64,000 nt of DNA from Neopusillimonas aromaticivorans (lineage in GTDB: Bacteria > Pseudomonadota > Gammaproteobacteria > Burkholderiales > Burkholderiaceae_B): positions 1,240,001-1,304,000 of the forward strand of contig NZ_CP128233.1 of assembly GCF_030344915.1 (NCBI RefSeq), given 5' to 3'. Shown one piece after another: positions 29,558-39,682 of the stretch. Under the pieces are notes generated by a model. It had not been told where the DNA came from. It was given only the letters and a program-made list of their open reading frames with translations, and ran no database searches. The translations under genes and the position numbers were made by a program. Position 1 is the stretch's first letter, and each line of letters starts with the position of its first letter.

Positions 29558-31153
29558 ATGAGCAGTGTTACTGCCGATCACGTCCACGGGCACGATGATC
29601 ACGCCCACCATGGCGTACCTACCGGCTGGCGCCGGTGGCTGTTCGCTACCAACCACAAAGATATCGGGACGATGTACCTCATCTTCTCGTTCATCATGCT
29701 GCTTGAAGGCGGCACGCTGGCCTTGTTGCTGCGTACCGAGCTCTTCTCGCCCGGTCTGCAATTCTTCCAGCCCGAATTGTTCAACCAGTTCACGACACTG
29801 CACGGCATCATCATGGTGTTCGGCGCGGTCATGCCCGCGTTTGTAGGCTTCGCCAACTGGATGATCCCCTGCAAATCGGCGCATCCGATATGGCCTTTGC
29901 ACGCATGAACAACTTCAGCTTCTGGCTGTTGCCCGTCGGTGCCATTCTGTTCACCGCATCGTTCTTCGTACCCGGTGGCGCCATGGCCGCAGGCTGGACC
30001 ATGTACGCACCGCTCACCCTGCAAATGGGCATGGGCATGGACCTGGCCATTTTCGGCGTTCACATCCTGGGTGCCTCATCCATCATGGGTGCGATCAACA
30101 TCGTGGTGACCATCCTGAACATGCGCGCACCTGGCATGACCCTGATGAAAATGCCGCTGTTCTGCTGGACATGGCTCATCACGGCTTACCTGCTTATTGC
30201 CGTGATGCCTGTTCTGGCCGCAGCAGTCACCATGCTGCTCACCGACCGTCACTTCGGCACCGCGTTCTTCAACGCCGCCGCCGGTGGTGACCCCGTTCTT
30301 TACCAGCACGTATTCTGGTTCTTCGGCCACCCCGAGGTGTACATCATGATTCTGCCGGCATTTGGTATTGTGTCGGCCATCATTCCGGCGTTCTCGCGCA
30401 AGAAACTGTTCGGCTATGCCTCCATGGTGTACGCAACAGCCGCCATCGCGATCCTGTCGTTCCTGGTTTGGGCGCACCACATGTACACCACCGGCATGCC
30501 CGTTACCGGCCAGCTGTACTTCATGTATGCCACCATGCTCATTTCGGTACCTACCGGCGTGAAGATCTTCAACTGGGTGGCCACCATGTGGCGCGGCTCC
30601 ATGACGTTCGAAACCCCCATGCTGTTCTCGATCGGGTTCCTGTTCGTGTTCACCATCGGTGGCTTCACCGGCCTGATCCTCTCAATGGCCCCCATCGACA
30701 TCGCCGTGCATGACACGTACTACGTTGTGGCTCACTTCCACTACGTGCTGGTTGCCGGTTCGTTGTTTGCCCTGTTTGGCGGCGCCTACTACTGGCTGCC
30801 CAAATGGACAGGCCGCATGTACGACGAGCGTCTGGGCAAATGGCACTTCTGGATGACCATGATCTCGTTCAACGTCACCTTCTTCCCGATGCACTTCACT
30901 GGGTCTGGCCGGCATGCCGCGTCGTTATGCCGACTACGCCGCACAGTTCACCGACTTCCACCAGATCGCCACCATCGGTGCCTTCTGGTTCGGCCTGTCG
31001 CAGCTGATCTTTGTTTACGTTGTGCTCAAGGCCTACTCGGGTCGTGGTGAAATCGCATCAGCCAAGCCATGGGAAGGCGCTGAAGGCCTTGAATGGACAG
31101 TGCCATCTCCCGCACCGTTCCACACCTTCGAAACACCGCCCGTCGTCAAATAA
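29558..31153 (+). CDS. coxA: Cytochrome c oxidase subunit I
   Basis: Catalytic haem-copper subunit of about 531 residues with 12 membrane helices. Landmarks are the helix-II region HGIIMVFGAVMP, the haem-copper site WFFGHPEVYIMILPAFG, the following HHMYTTGMP and the haem ligand segment HDTYYVVAHFHYVL. These show a complete proton-pumping A-type oxidase core. The frame breaks near 29870 (CCCC, one short, restoring IPLQIGASDMAF) and again near 30899, where one surplus base separates HF from the expected LAGMPRRYADYA. Both breaks sit in strongly conserved segments, so they look like sequence errors. Confidence 0.94.
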
Positions 31154-31167
31154 GGCCACGCACACAA

Positions 31168-31275
31168 ATGACACCAGAACAACGTCGCCGCAACCGCATC
31201 ACCGGGTTGATCCTCGCCGCCATCGTCTTTGCGATCATGGGTTGGGTCATTTACCGCGGCGGCATTGGTGGTTAA
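31168..31275 (+). CDS. Cytochrome oxidase small assembly protein
   Basis: A 35-residue protein: a basic start (TPEQRRRNRITG), one membrane helix (LILAAIVFAIMGWVIY) and a short tail. It begins 14 bases after coxA, and tiny proteins of this form occupy the same place in Burkholderiales oxidase operons. Its role is thought to be assembly of the oxidase. The usual next gene in that gene order, cox11/ctaG, is not present; the DUF2970 gene follows 19 bases on. Confidence 0.72.
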   Translation: MTPEQRRRNRITGLILAAIVFAIMGWVIYRGGIGG

Positions 31276-31294
31276 TTTTTGTACCAGGTTACTC

Positions 31295-31519
31295 ATGAGC
31301 AAAGACATCCGAGAACTTTCGCAACGCAAACTGAATTTTTTCCAGACACTCAAGGCTGTACTTTGGGGGTTCTTTGGCGTGCGAAAGGGCAAGGGTTACA
31401 GCGAAGATATCGCCAAACTCAACCCCGTCCACCTCATTGTCGCCGCCGTCATTGGCACGATACTGTTTGTGGTCGGGCTGGTCCTGGTGGCACAATGGTT
31501 CGTCGCCCAAGCGGTTTGA
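31295..31519 (+). CDS. DUF2970 membrane protein
   Basis: A 74-residue protein of the DUF2970 type found in betaproteobacterial cytochrome oxidase operons. A basic, cytoplasmic N-terminal part (LSQRKLNFFQTLKAVLWGFFGVR) is followed by one long membrane helix, HLIVAAVIGTILFVVGLVLVAQWF. The start at 31295 is preceded by a weak ribosome site (AGGTTACTC). The function of the family is not known. It is placed between coxA and coxC. Confidence 0.75.
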   Translation: MSKDIRELSQRKLNFFQTLKAVLWGFFGVRKGKGYSEDIAKLNPVHLIVAAVIGTILFVVGLVLVAQWFVAQAV

Positions 31520-31555
31520 ACCGGTTTGTAAAAATTCAATAACTAGGAGAACACC

Positions 31556-32431
31556 ATGAGTGCAAGTCACTCGGTTACCGACGGTAAGGCACCTTACTAC
31601 TACGTGCCCGCCGATTCCGCACACCCGGTGCGGGCCAGCGTCGCGCTGCTGATCGTCCTGATTGGCGCTGCACTTTGGGTCAACAGCATTTCGTTCGCCC
31701 CCTATATGGTCGGCGCCGGTCTGCTGATGCTGTTTGTCGTCTTGTGGGGCTGGTTTGGCGATGCCATCCGCGAATCCGAAGCCGGCCTCAACAGCCAGCG
31801 CGTCGACCACTCGTACCGCTGGAGCATGGCCTGGTTCATCTTCTCCGAAGTCATGTTCTTTGCAGCATTCTTCGGGTCGCTGTGGTACGTGCGTGAAATC
31901 ACTACGCCCTGGCTGGCCAGCATCGACCACCAGAACATGTTGTGGCCCAACTTCACTGCAGCATGGCCCAACTTCGGCCCTGCCGGCATCGTTGAAGAGT
32001 TCCAGACTGTCGGCCCGTTCTGGCTGCCCACAATCAATACGGCACTGCTGCTGACATCCGGCCTGACCCTGACCATTGCCCACCACGCACTGCGCGCGGG
32101 TCAGCGTGGTAAAACAGCATTCTGGCTGGCCTCTACAGTCATTCTGGGCTTCATCTTCGTGGCCTGCCAGGCCTACGAATACATCCACGCCTACAACGAC
32201 CTGAACCTGAAATTCAATTCAGGGGCTTATGGTTCGTTGTTCTACTTGCTCACTGGCTTCCACGGCTTCCACGTCATTCTGGGCGCCACCATGTTGCTGG
32301 TCATCTTCTTCCGTGTCATGAAAGGCCACTTCACCGCCGACAACCACTTCGGTTTCGAAGGGGCGGCCTGGTACTGGCACTTTGTTGACGTCGTGTGGCT
32401 GGGTCTGTACCTGTTCATCTACTGGTTCTAA
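31556..32431 (+). CDS. coxC: Cytochrome c oxidase subunit III
   Basis: Intact 291-residue membrane subunit with seven predicted helices. The N-terminus is soluble (HSVTDGKAPYYYVPADSAHP). Signatures are RWSMAWFIFSEVMFFAAFFG with the conserved glutamate, FVACQAYEYIHAY, and the C-terminal GFHGFHVILGATMLLVI and EGAAWYWHFVDVVWL. Subunit III stabilises the catalytic core and the proton-pumping path. A strong hairpin terminator follows the gene, so the downstream maturation genes probably have their own promoter or rely on readthrough. Confidence 0.95.
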   Translation: MSASHSVTDGKAPYYYVPADSAHPVRASVALLIVLIGAALWVNSISFAPYMVGAGLLMLFVVLWGWFGDAIRESEAGLNSQRVDHSYRWSMAWFIFSEVMFFAAFFGSLWYVREITTPWLASIDHQNMLWPNFTAAWPNFGPAGIVEEFQTVGPFWLPTINTALLLTSGLTLTIAHHALRAGQRGKTAFWLASTVILGFIFVACQAYEYIHAYNDLNLKFNSGAYGSLFYLLTGFHGFHVILGATMLLVIFFRVMKGHFTADNHFGFEGAAWYWHFVDVVWLGLYLFIYWF

Positions 32432-32452
32432 CCGGCGTATCGGCTACAACTG

Positions 32453-32472
32453 GCCCGGCGTTAACGCCGGGC
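32453..32472. repeat. Perfect 20-base palindrome
   Basis: GCCCGGCGTT followed directly by its reverse complement, just after coxC and 8 bases before the terminator stem. It would form a second hairpin in the coxC transcript; possibly it protects the 3' end. I see no sign that it is an attachment site. Confidence 0.5.
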
Positions 32473-32479
32473 TGATTAA

Positions 32480-32514
32480 AACGGCAAACTGCATAAACAG
32501 TTTGCCGTTTTTTT
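32480..32514 (+). terminator. Rho-independent terminator after coxC
   Basis: A 12-pair stem (AACGGCAAACTG and CAGTTTGCCGTT) with loop CATAAA, followed by a T7 tract. It ends the coxB-A-C transcription unit. In the other direction, an A-run also makes it able to end transcription from the minus-strand DUF2909 gene. Confidence 0.88.
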
Positions 32515-32617
32515 ATATCCGTTCCCGCTGCATCCGTTTGTCGTTGTTCGAAACCGGTAACACAGACCCTGCGGGCGCAGGCATCTGCCGACAGGGCCCA
32601 CCCAGGCCCGCACGACC

Positions 32618-32827
32618 CTATTGTCTCAGGCCGATTCCAGTACTTTGAATCCAGCCCATGTAATTGGCGAACAACAAGAACAGAAACAGGGCAATCGACA
32701 AGCCGATACGGATCGTCAAGGCATTGACCGTGCGATTACTGCCACCCTTGTCGCGCATGAGGTACACAAATGCCGACGCCAGACTGGCCAGAATGCCCAG
32801 AAACACCAGAATCACAATGAAGCGCAT
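32618..32827 (-). CDS. Twin transmembrane protein, DUF2909
   Basis: A 69-residue membrane protein: helix one RFIVILVFLGILASLASAFVYL, the charged turn MRDKGGSNRTVNA, and helix two LTIRIGLSIALFLFLLFANYMGW. The two-helix form and place, opposite in strand between coxC and SURF1, match the DUF2909 gene in Burkholderiales oxidase regions. Its function is unknown. It is divergent from the SURF1 gene, leaving 36 bases between the two starts. Confidence 0.75.
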   Translation of the reverse strand: MRFIVILVFLGILASLASAFVYLMRDKGGSNRTVNALTIRIGLSIALFLFLLFANYMGWIQSTGIGLRQ

Positions 32828-32863
32828 GCGGCCCTCTCTGAAGAAACTATAATTATCGCAGAC

Positions 32864-33727
32864 ATGGCCAACGCTTCTTTTTCATTTCGTATCCTTGCTG
32901 CGTTTATCCTCCTGGCGGTGGTGGCGGTGGTTTGCGCCTCGCTTGGCCGGTGGCAGCTGGGGCGCGCCGCCGAGCGCGAAGCCATTCACGCCCGGATCAT
33001 GGCCGGCCGTCAGGCCACCCCGCTAACCCTCGGCCCCGACGCATCCGCACCAGATCTGCAAGACTGGCGTGCGGCCCAGGTTACGGGCCAATGGCTGAAC
33101 CGGTATACCGTGCTTCTGGCAAACCGCAACCTTGAAGGCCGCCCGGGCTATTGGGTGGCCACCCGCTGGCGCTGTCCGCATCTGCGCACTCCCGAACCCG
33201 CAACACCCCTCGGCCGACTTGTCACCCGCAACCGTCGCTGCCAGCGATCGGGCCATTCTGGTATTGCGGGGCTGGATACCCCGGCCACTGGGGGCCAACG
33301 CAACGTTGCCCCCACTGTCGGCCCCGACCGGCCTCCAGACCATCCAGGGCGAACTGCGTGAACACGTCCCTCGGCTGTTTGATCTGGGTACCCTGGGCGG
33401 CACAACAAACGCCGGCCTGCCCGCCGACCCGGCGGCCGTGCAAGCGCCGCTGGAAGTACAGAATATCGACCTTGAAAACTTTGCTGCCGTAACTGGCATA
33501 AAATTGCTGCCTGCTGTGCTGCAACAAACCTCGGCCGCCGCACTGGAAGACGGCACCCCCTGATTCAAAACTGGCCAACTCCGTCACTCGATGCGGACAA
33601 GAACCGGGGCTATGCCGTGCAGTGGTTTGCCTTTGCGGCCATTGCGGCAGGCGCATGGCTGGTTCTGGCCTGGCGCACCCTGCGGCGTCGGTCATCACGC
33701 GGCACAATTGCTTTACAAAAGGAATAA
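32864..33727 (+). CDS. SURF1 family oxidase assembly protein (three frame breaks)
   Basis: A 288-residue haem a insertion/assembly factor after repair. The N-terminal helix FRILAAFILLAVVAVVCASLG leads into the family signature LGRWQLGRAAER. The body includes NRNLEGRPGYWVATPLAL, ILVLRGWIPRPLG and the C-terminal segment DADKNRGYAVQWFAFAAIA, where the NRGYAVQWF motif identifies SURF1 and enters the second helix. Frame breaks lie near 33168 (CCC), 33213 (CCCC) and 33560 (CCCCC), each one C short. It begins the maturation half of the oxidase region. Confidence 0.87.
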
Positions 33728-33729
33728 CT

Positions 33730-34401
33730 GTGGTTAGCACTACTCCCCGTCCGCCCTCATCAGCGGTCAAGCCGCGTTCGATCAAACCTCTGATCTGGAT
33801 TCTCGTCCTGTGTCTGGCTCCGGTTGTCTTCGCCCTGCTGGCCTACTATGTTCCGGCACTCGGGCTGCGCCCCGATGGCACAAAAAACTACGGCCAGCTG
33901 ATTCAACCGCAGCGCCCCATCCCCGCCGCGGACAGTCTGGGGCTGACAACCCTTGATGGCCAACCGTTCGACCTGGCCAGCCTGAAAGGTAAATGGCTGC
34001 TGATGACTGCCGACCAGGCGGCATGCCCTGAATCGTGTGTTGAAAAGCTGTTCATCCTGCGTAACTCGCACGCAGCACAAGGCAAGAACGTCGAGCGGGT
34101 GGCCCGCGTCTGGTTCATCACCGATGACGCTGAAGTCCCCCAGGTCGTTCAGGATGCGTATATTGGCACGGTCATGCTGCGGGCTGACCCTGAAAAACTC
34201 GCCAGCTACCTGACCTCCAACACGGTAGCGCAGCCCGGTGCAAACCCGGCACAAACCCTGGCACAACCCATGTGGGTGGTGGACCCATTGGGCAATCTGA
34301 TGCTGGAATTCCCGCCCGACGACGGCACTGCGCCCGAAGAGCGCGGGCCCAAAGTACGTAAAGACCTGAGCAAACTGATCTACCACTCGCGCATCGGCTG
34401 A
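33730..34401 (+). CDS. Transmembrane cytochrome oxidase-associated protein
   Basis: An intact 223-residue protein anchored by one helix, LIWILVLCLAPVVFALLAYYV, with a periplasmic thioredoxin-like domain. The segment LKGKWLLMTADQAACPESCVEKLF contains Cys-x3-Cys, like the copper site of SCO proteins, and WVVDPLGNLMLEFPPD resembles their C-terminal strand. GTG 33730 is the chosen start, 2 bases after SURF1 and preceded by AAGGAA. It probably assists copper or thiol handling during oxidase assembly; this role is inferred. Confidence 0.75.
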   Translation: MVSTTPRPPSSAVKPRSIKPLIWILVLCLAPVVFALLAYYVPALGLRPDGTKNYGQLIQPQRPIPAADSLGLTTLDGQPFDLASLKGKWLLMTADQAACPESCVEKLFILRNSHAAQGKNVERVARVWFITDDAEVPQVVQDAYIGTVMLRADPEKLASYLTSNTVAQPGANPAQTLAQPMWVVDPLGNLMLEFPPDDGTAPEERGPKVRKDLSKLIYHSRIG

Positions 34402-34405
34402 CACC

Positions 34406-35417
34406 ATGATCGACGCTATCAAAGCCCGCTACCGCAAGCTGGTGTTTTTCACCTGGTTTCTGACGCTTGACCTGATCATGTTCGGTGCTTTTGTACGCCT
34501 GACCGACTCGGGCCTGGGCTGCCCGGACTGGCCAGGCTGCTACGGCAAGGTAACCCCCTTGGCGCCTCCGAGCACATCCGCCAGGCGGTCGAAACGATGC
34601 CCTACGGGCCGGTCAGCTTCCCGAAAGCCTGGATCGAAATGATCCACCGTTATGTCGGTGCCCTGTTAGGCCTGCTGATCATCCTCATCGTCATCATGGC
34701 ATGGCGGCACCGTAAAACACTCGGGCATACGCCGCGCCTGGCAATTGTTACCCTGATCGCCGTTTGTGTTCAAGGTGCCTTCGGCGCCTGGACGGTAACC
34801 CTGAAACTGATGCCCATCATCGTCACCATCCACTTGCTGGGCGGCATGACACTGCTGGCCCTGATGACCTGGCTGGCCGTTCGCGTCAAAGAACACCCGG
34901 CGCTCTCGCCGCAGGCCGCGCGCTGGTTTCCCTGGATGGCGCTGGGCTTTATTCTGGTATTTGTCCAGATCGCCCTGGGCGGCTGGGTCAGTACCAACTA
35001 CGCGGCGCTTGCGTGCATGGACTTCCCGACCTGTAACGGCCAGTGGGTACCCCCATGGACTTGCACGGTGGTTTTTCATTGATTCGAGCTTTGGGCGAAC
35101 TGCCGTCGGGCGAGATGATCTCGCAGCAAGCCTTGACCGCCATCCACTGGGTGCACCGCAACTTTGCCTTTGTCGTCTTTGCATACCTGGGGTTTCTTGC
35201 CCTGAAGCTGCGCAAAGAACCCGGCCTGAGCACACCGGCCAACGCCATTTTGCTGCTGTTGCTGGCCCAATTATTCACAGGCCTGACCACCATCTTTTTC
35301 GAATGGCCCTTGCTGATTGCCGTTCTGCATAACGGCGGCGCTGCGGGTCTGGTACTGTTCTCAACGACCCTGCTGGTTCGCCTGGCGGGCACGCGCCAGA
35401 CTACAATAACGCCATGA
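34406..35417 (+). CDS. ctaA: Haem A synthase, CtaA/COX15 family
   Basis: Membrane haem a synthase of 337 residues after repair, with about eight helices. It oxidises the methyl group of haem o to a formyl group. The motif VRLTDSGLGCPDWPGCYGK near the N-terminus is diagnostic, IEMIHRYVGALLGL carries a haem-ligating histidine and the second half repeats the pattern in GGWVSTNYAALACMDFPTC and AIHWVHRNFAFVV. Frame breaks are near 34560 (GG, one short) and 35050 (C5, one short). The stop overlaps the start of ctaB. Confidence 0.92.
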
Positions 35418-36302
35418 ACACCGCATCGCTCCAACACCCCGGCCTCTGGCGCCAATACTGGGTCCTCACCAAGCCACGCGTCACGCAACTGGCCGTCTTT
35501 TGCGCCATTATCGGCATGTTTCTGGCCACACCCGGCCTGCCCGCATGGCAGCCCGTGGTCGCAGGTACCGCAGGCATCTGGCTGCTGGCCGCAGCCGCCT
35601 TCGCAATCAACTGTCTTATCGAGCAGGAAGTTGACGCCAAAATGCAGCGCACGGCCCGCCGCGCGACGGCGCAGGGCACCATTACCAACACCCAGGTACT
35701 GGTCATGTCCGGGATACTGGGCGGTGCCGGCATGCTGGTGCTCTACCATTGGGTCAACCCGCTCACCATGTGGCTGACCTTCGCCACCTTTGTGGGCTAT
35801 GCCATTATTTACACCATCATCCTGAAGCCCCTGACCCCCAGAACATCGTCATCGGAGGGCTGTCCGGGGCCATGCCGCCCGCCCTGGGCTGGGCGGCTGT
35901 GGCCAACGCGGTGCCCGCCGAGGCCTGGGTGCTGGTCCTGATCATTTTTATCTGGACGCCCCCCACTTCTGGGCGCTGGCCTTGTACCGCAACACCGACT
36001 ACGCGGAATCGGGCCTGCCCATGCTGCCGATTACCCACGGGCAGCAGTTCACCCTGCTGCATATCTTCCTGTATAGCCTGGTACTGTTCGCATCCACACT
36101 CCTGCCCTTCATGATCCGCATGAGCGGGGTGCTCTATCTGGCCTGTGCCATCGTCCTCAGCGGCATGTTTGTCGGGTACGCGTGGCAGCTGTACCGCAAC
36201 TACTCCGACGCGCTTTCGCGCAGACTGTTCCGCTTTTCAATTCTGTACCTGTCACTGCTGTTCCTTGCACTGCTGGTCGATCATTGGGTAATGCTGCTGT
36301 GA
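35414..36302 (+). CDS. ctaB: Protohaem IX farnesyltransferase (haem O synthase)
   Basis: UbiA-type prenyltransferase of 296 residues after repair, which adds farnesyl to haem b. It starts at 35414 overlapping ctaA. LTKPRVTQLAVFCAIIGMFL is the family's opening; the substrate-binding helix includes NCLIEQEVDAKMQRTARR, where the family's acidic-rich motif is partly changed (E and D present). After a break near 35840 (C5, should be six) the text runs IVIGGLSGAMPPALGW; a second break near 35961 (C6, should be seven) restores FIWTPPHFWALALYRNTDY, the second acidic motif. Ends VDHWVMLL. Confidence 0.92.
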
Positions 36303-36907
36303 CTTCTTTTTCACCCTCTCGTCGTGCCAGTCTGAAGCTGGCCGTTGCCTTGGGGTTAAGCACATTGCTGACCGCGTGCGGGCCCGAACCCAAGCCATCC
36401 TTTTCAGGCACCGATATTTCCGGAACCGGGCTGGGCAAAGAACTGGCCATGCTCGACCACACAGGTCAACCACGCACATTGGCCGACTACAAAGGCAAGG
36501 CGCTGGTGGTATTTTTCGGCTTTACCCATTGTCCTGACGTTTGCCCGACTGCACTGGCACAACTGGCCCAAACCCTGCAGCTTCTGGGTGATCGCGCAGG
36601 CGAAGTCCAGATCGCCATGATCAGCGTCGACCCTGAACGCGACACCCCTGAAATCATGGCCCGCTACGTCAAGGCCTTCGACAACAGCTTTGTCGGCCTG
36701 ACCGGTACGCCGCAACAGCTGCAACAAACCGCAAAGTCGTTCAAAGCCTATTACGCAAAAGTCCCCGACAAGGCGAACAACAGCTACACCATGGATCACA
36801 GCGCTTCGTTTTATCTGTTCGACAAGAACGGTCAGGCACGCGTGCTGGCCAGTGGCATCTCATCGGCCCAAGACCTTGCCAAAGATATAAAATCAATACT
36901 CAATTGA
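36299..36907 (+). CDS. SCO1/SenC family copper chaperone
   Basis: An intact 202-residue lipoprotein-type protein; GTG 36299 overlaps the ctaB stop. The signal ends in a lipobox-like LSTLLTAC, so it is likely anchored to the membrane and faces the periplasm. The thioredoxin fold carries the copper-binding CPDVCP near residue 80 and the matching histidine in YTMDHSASFYLF. SCO proteins deliver copper to the CuA site of subunit II, which is encoded at the start of this operon. FGFTHCPDVCPTALAQ and ISVDPERDTPEIM are standard family stretches. Confidence 0.93.
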   Translation: MTSFSPSRRASLKLAVALGLSTLLTACGPEPKPSFSGTDISGTGLGKELAMLDHTGQPRTLADYKGKALVVFFGFTHCPDVCPTALAQLAQTLQLLGDRAGEVQIAMISVDPERDTPEIMARYVKAFDNSFVGLTGTPQQLQQTAKSFKAYYAKVPDKANNSYTMDHSASFYLFDKNGQARVLASGISSAQDLAKDIKSILN

Positions 36908-36942
36908 GTATTTGCCACTGAAGCACCGGCAGATCGAACCCA

Positions 36943-39497
36943 ATGTCTTCTAATCTGCCGGAATCGCCTCCTTGCCAAACCCGAACTCCTCCTGGCCCGC
37001 CAGACCTGACCTCTTGCCTGATCAAACCCCCGTTTTCCACCATCTGCCGCGTCAACGCCAGCCGCGCCCGATCCGACAGGCCCTTTGCCTCGTCGCCACC
37101 CTGACGCTCCTGATTTTTCTCTCGTTAATCGTCGCGGCAGCGGCGGCCACAACAACCGGAAGCGGAGCCAATGTCACCGGCCACTACAAGGTAAACGCCA
37201 CGCCGTCGAATGCCACGGCCTCAACAAGCACGGCGGCTACGCATCAACGCCTGCAAATCGGGGTATTCAATTATCGGCCCGCCGACATCCTGCGCCCCAT
37301 GTGGCAGCCCCTGGCCAGCTATCTGCAACAACACCTTCCTGATCATGACATCCACCTGCACTTTCTTGATCAAGAAGAAATGGCCGAAGCCGTAGGCAAT
37401 GGGCTGCTGGACGTCGTATTCACCAACCCGGTGCATTACATCAGCCTGCGGGTTAACGGGCTACTTTCCGGTGCGATTGCCACCCAGGTCACGCTTGAAC
37501 AAGGCCATGCCGTATCGCAACTGGGGGTGTCATCATCCGCCGGGCTGACCGCAATGACCTGAATCGCCTGGACGACCTTGACGGAAAATCGGTAGCCATA
37601 GCGGGCAAACAGTATCTGGGCGGGTATACCGCACAGGCGGCACTGGCTGATGCGACACGGAGTCAACCTCAAGCAGATCAATTTCATCGAACTGGGCAAC
37701 CCGCACGACAAGATCATCACTGCGGTCATGCAAGGCCGGGCCGACGCAGGCTTCATCCGGTCTGGTGTACTGGAGGCCATGGTCAAAGAAGGCCGCCTGC
37801 AACCTGATGAGCTGGTCGTCATTGAACCGATCCAGTGGCCCGGCTTCCCTTTCCAGGTGACTACACCGTTGTACCCCGAATGGGCGGTTGCTGCGCTCAG
37901 CCACGTGGGTCACGACATCAGCCGTCGCATTTCAGCCGCGCTGCTGGCCCTTGAGCCCGACGACCCGGCTGCGCTTGCAGCGGGCATTTACGGGTTTACC
38001 ATCCCGAAAGACTACAGTCTGGTTGAAAACGCCATGGTTGATCTGCGTGTGCCCCCGTTTGATGCCGCGCCCGTCGTAACATTCGAAGAGTTCGTACGGC
38101 AAAACCTGATCACTGCGCTGCTGATATTGGGCGGGGTATTGGCGAGCATCGCGTTTTTCCTTCGGGTCGCCTGGCTGAACCGCCGACTGAGCTTACTCAA
38201 CAAAGAACTGCATAGCGTCGCTGAAGAACGCAATCAACTGATACAACGCTTCACGGAGCTGGCCAACAACGTGCCCGGAGCACTGTACCAGTATCGCCTC
38301 AGAGCCGATGGCAGCTCCCATTTCCCGTTTGCCAGTGAACGGATTCACCATGTGTACGGCTATCCGGCGTCCGTTGTTGGCAATGACGCTTCAGTCGTTT
38401 TTTCAAGCATCCACAGCAACGATCTGGATCGCTTGCGTCGCAGCATTACCGATTCGGCAAAATCCCTGGCGCAGTGGAATGCAACGTACCGCTTCAACCA
38501 CCCCACCAAGGGTGAGCGCTGGATCGAAGGCAGCGCAACACCCTCGCGCCAGCCCGACGGCAGCATTACGTGGCACGGCTACATTGCCGACATTACTGAA
38601 GAGCACTTGAACCGTGAGCGCATCCAGCTCACGGCACGCGTTGTTGCGGCAAGCCACGAAGGAATCGTGATTCTTGACAGTCATCTCAACATCATCGAAG
38701 TCAACCCGGCCTTCACCCGCATTACCGGCTATGACTTTGCAACCGTGAAAGGCCGCTCGCCACGAATTCTGGCTCTGGACGACCGCGCGCCGCCATTCAG
38801 CGACAACGCGCTGCGGCTGTTGAACGAGGGTGGCATGTGGCGTGGCGAAACCCGACTGTGCAGCAAACAGGGCAAGGCCATACCGGTCATGCTATCGATG
38901 GCTCCGGTCGCCAACGCCGACCAGGACTTCACGCATTTCGTCATGCTGTTCAGCGACATCACCACCATCAAACAACACGAGGAAGAGCTTGAGCGTATCG
39001 CCCACTACGATGCCCTTACAGGGATTCCGAACCGGCGCCTGCTGATTGACCGCCTGCAGCAGGCCACGGCATTGGCGCGGCGTACTGAATAGCCGCTGGC
39101 GATCTGCATGCTTGATCTGGACGGTTTCAAACCCGTCAACGATACGCTCGGACACGAAGCCGGCGACCGTCTTCTGGTTGAAATCGCACAACGCCTGCAA
39201 TCGGTGACCCGCAGCGAAGACACCGTGGCCCGTCTTGGGGGTGATGAGTTCACGCTGATCCTTGTCAATCCGGCAAGTACCGCATTGTTTGAACGGATCC
39301 TGAATGCCATCAACCAGCCCGTCAACCTGGCCGAAGGTACCGTCACGGTTTCCGCCAGTATCGGGGTTGTCTACCTTGAGCCAGGCATGCAGGCTGACGA
39401 TGACCAGTTGCTGCGCATGGCCGACCAGGCCTTGTACGAATCAAAGAAACGCGGGCGCAACCGTTTTACCGTATACGGCGCATTGGACACATGGTAG
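36943..39497 (+). CDS. PhnD-like sensor / PAS / GGDEF protein, interrupted by an amber codon
   Basis: A large membrane signalling protein, about 851 codons after repair. Cytoplasmic N-terminal part, membrane helix LIFLSLIVAAAAA, a periplasmic domain like phosphonate/phosphite binding proteins (QIGVFNYRPADILRPMWQPL, LLDVVFTNPVHY), a second helix (ALLILGGVLASIAFFLRVAW), two PAS-like domains with DITEEHLNRERI between them, and a GGDEF domain with intact RLGGDEFTLI. Breaks lie near 37031 (C5), 37530 (G5) and 37648 (one surplus base). In addition TAG at 39090-39092 stops the frame inside the GGDEF domain between ARRTE and PLAICMLDLDGF, where relatives have Gln or Lys. If real, the cyclase is lost. 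Confidence 0.8.
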
Positions 39498-39525
39498 AAA
39501 AAAGGGGCGCCGAGGTTGGCGCCCC
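39498..39525 (-). terminator. Rho-independent terminator for the rpoH transcript
   Basis: Read on the minus strand, GGGGCGCC and GGCGCCCC flank a six-base loop and are followed by six T. It lies 158 bases beyond the rpoH stop codon. The gap 39526-39682 contains nothing else I can recognise. The hairpin begins directly after the GGDEF gene's stop. Confidence 0.75.
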
Positions 39526-39682
39526 GAAAACCCGCTTCAGAAGGGAGGGGATTGAGAGAAGCAGAAGCGGTACAAGCTACAGGACACAACGAGGTAAATT
39601 GTCAACTGTGGCTTATACGGATTAGTCTGAATGGCGGATATTTAGTTCGATGCCATAAACCACTAAATTGCAACCGCTTGTG

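Noticed and set aside
32453..32472. 20-base palindrome as a phage or element attachment site
   Set aside because: It lies directly before a terminator in a stable operon and there is no integrase or duplicated copy in the window.
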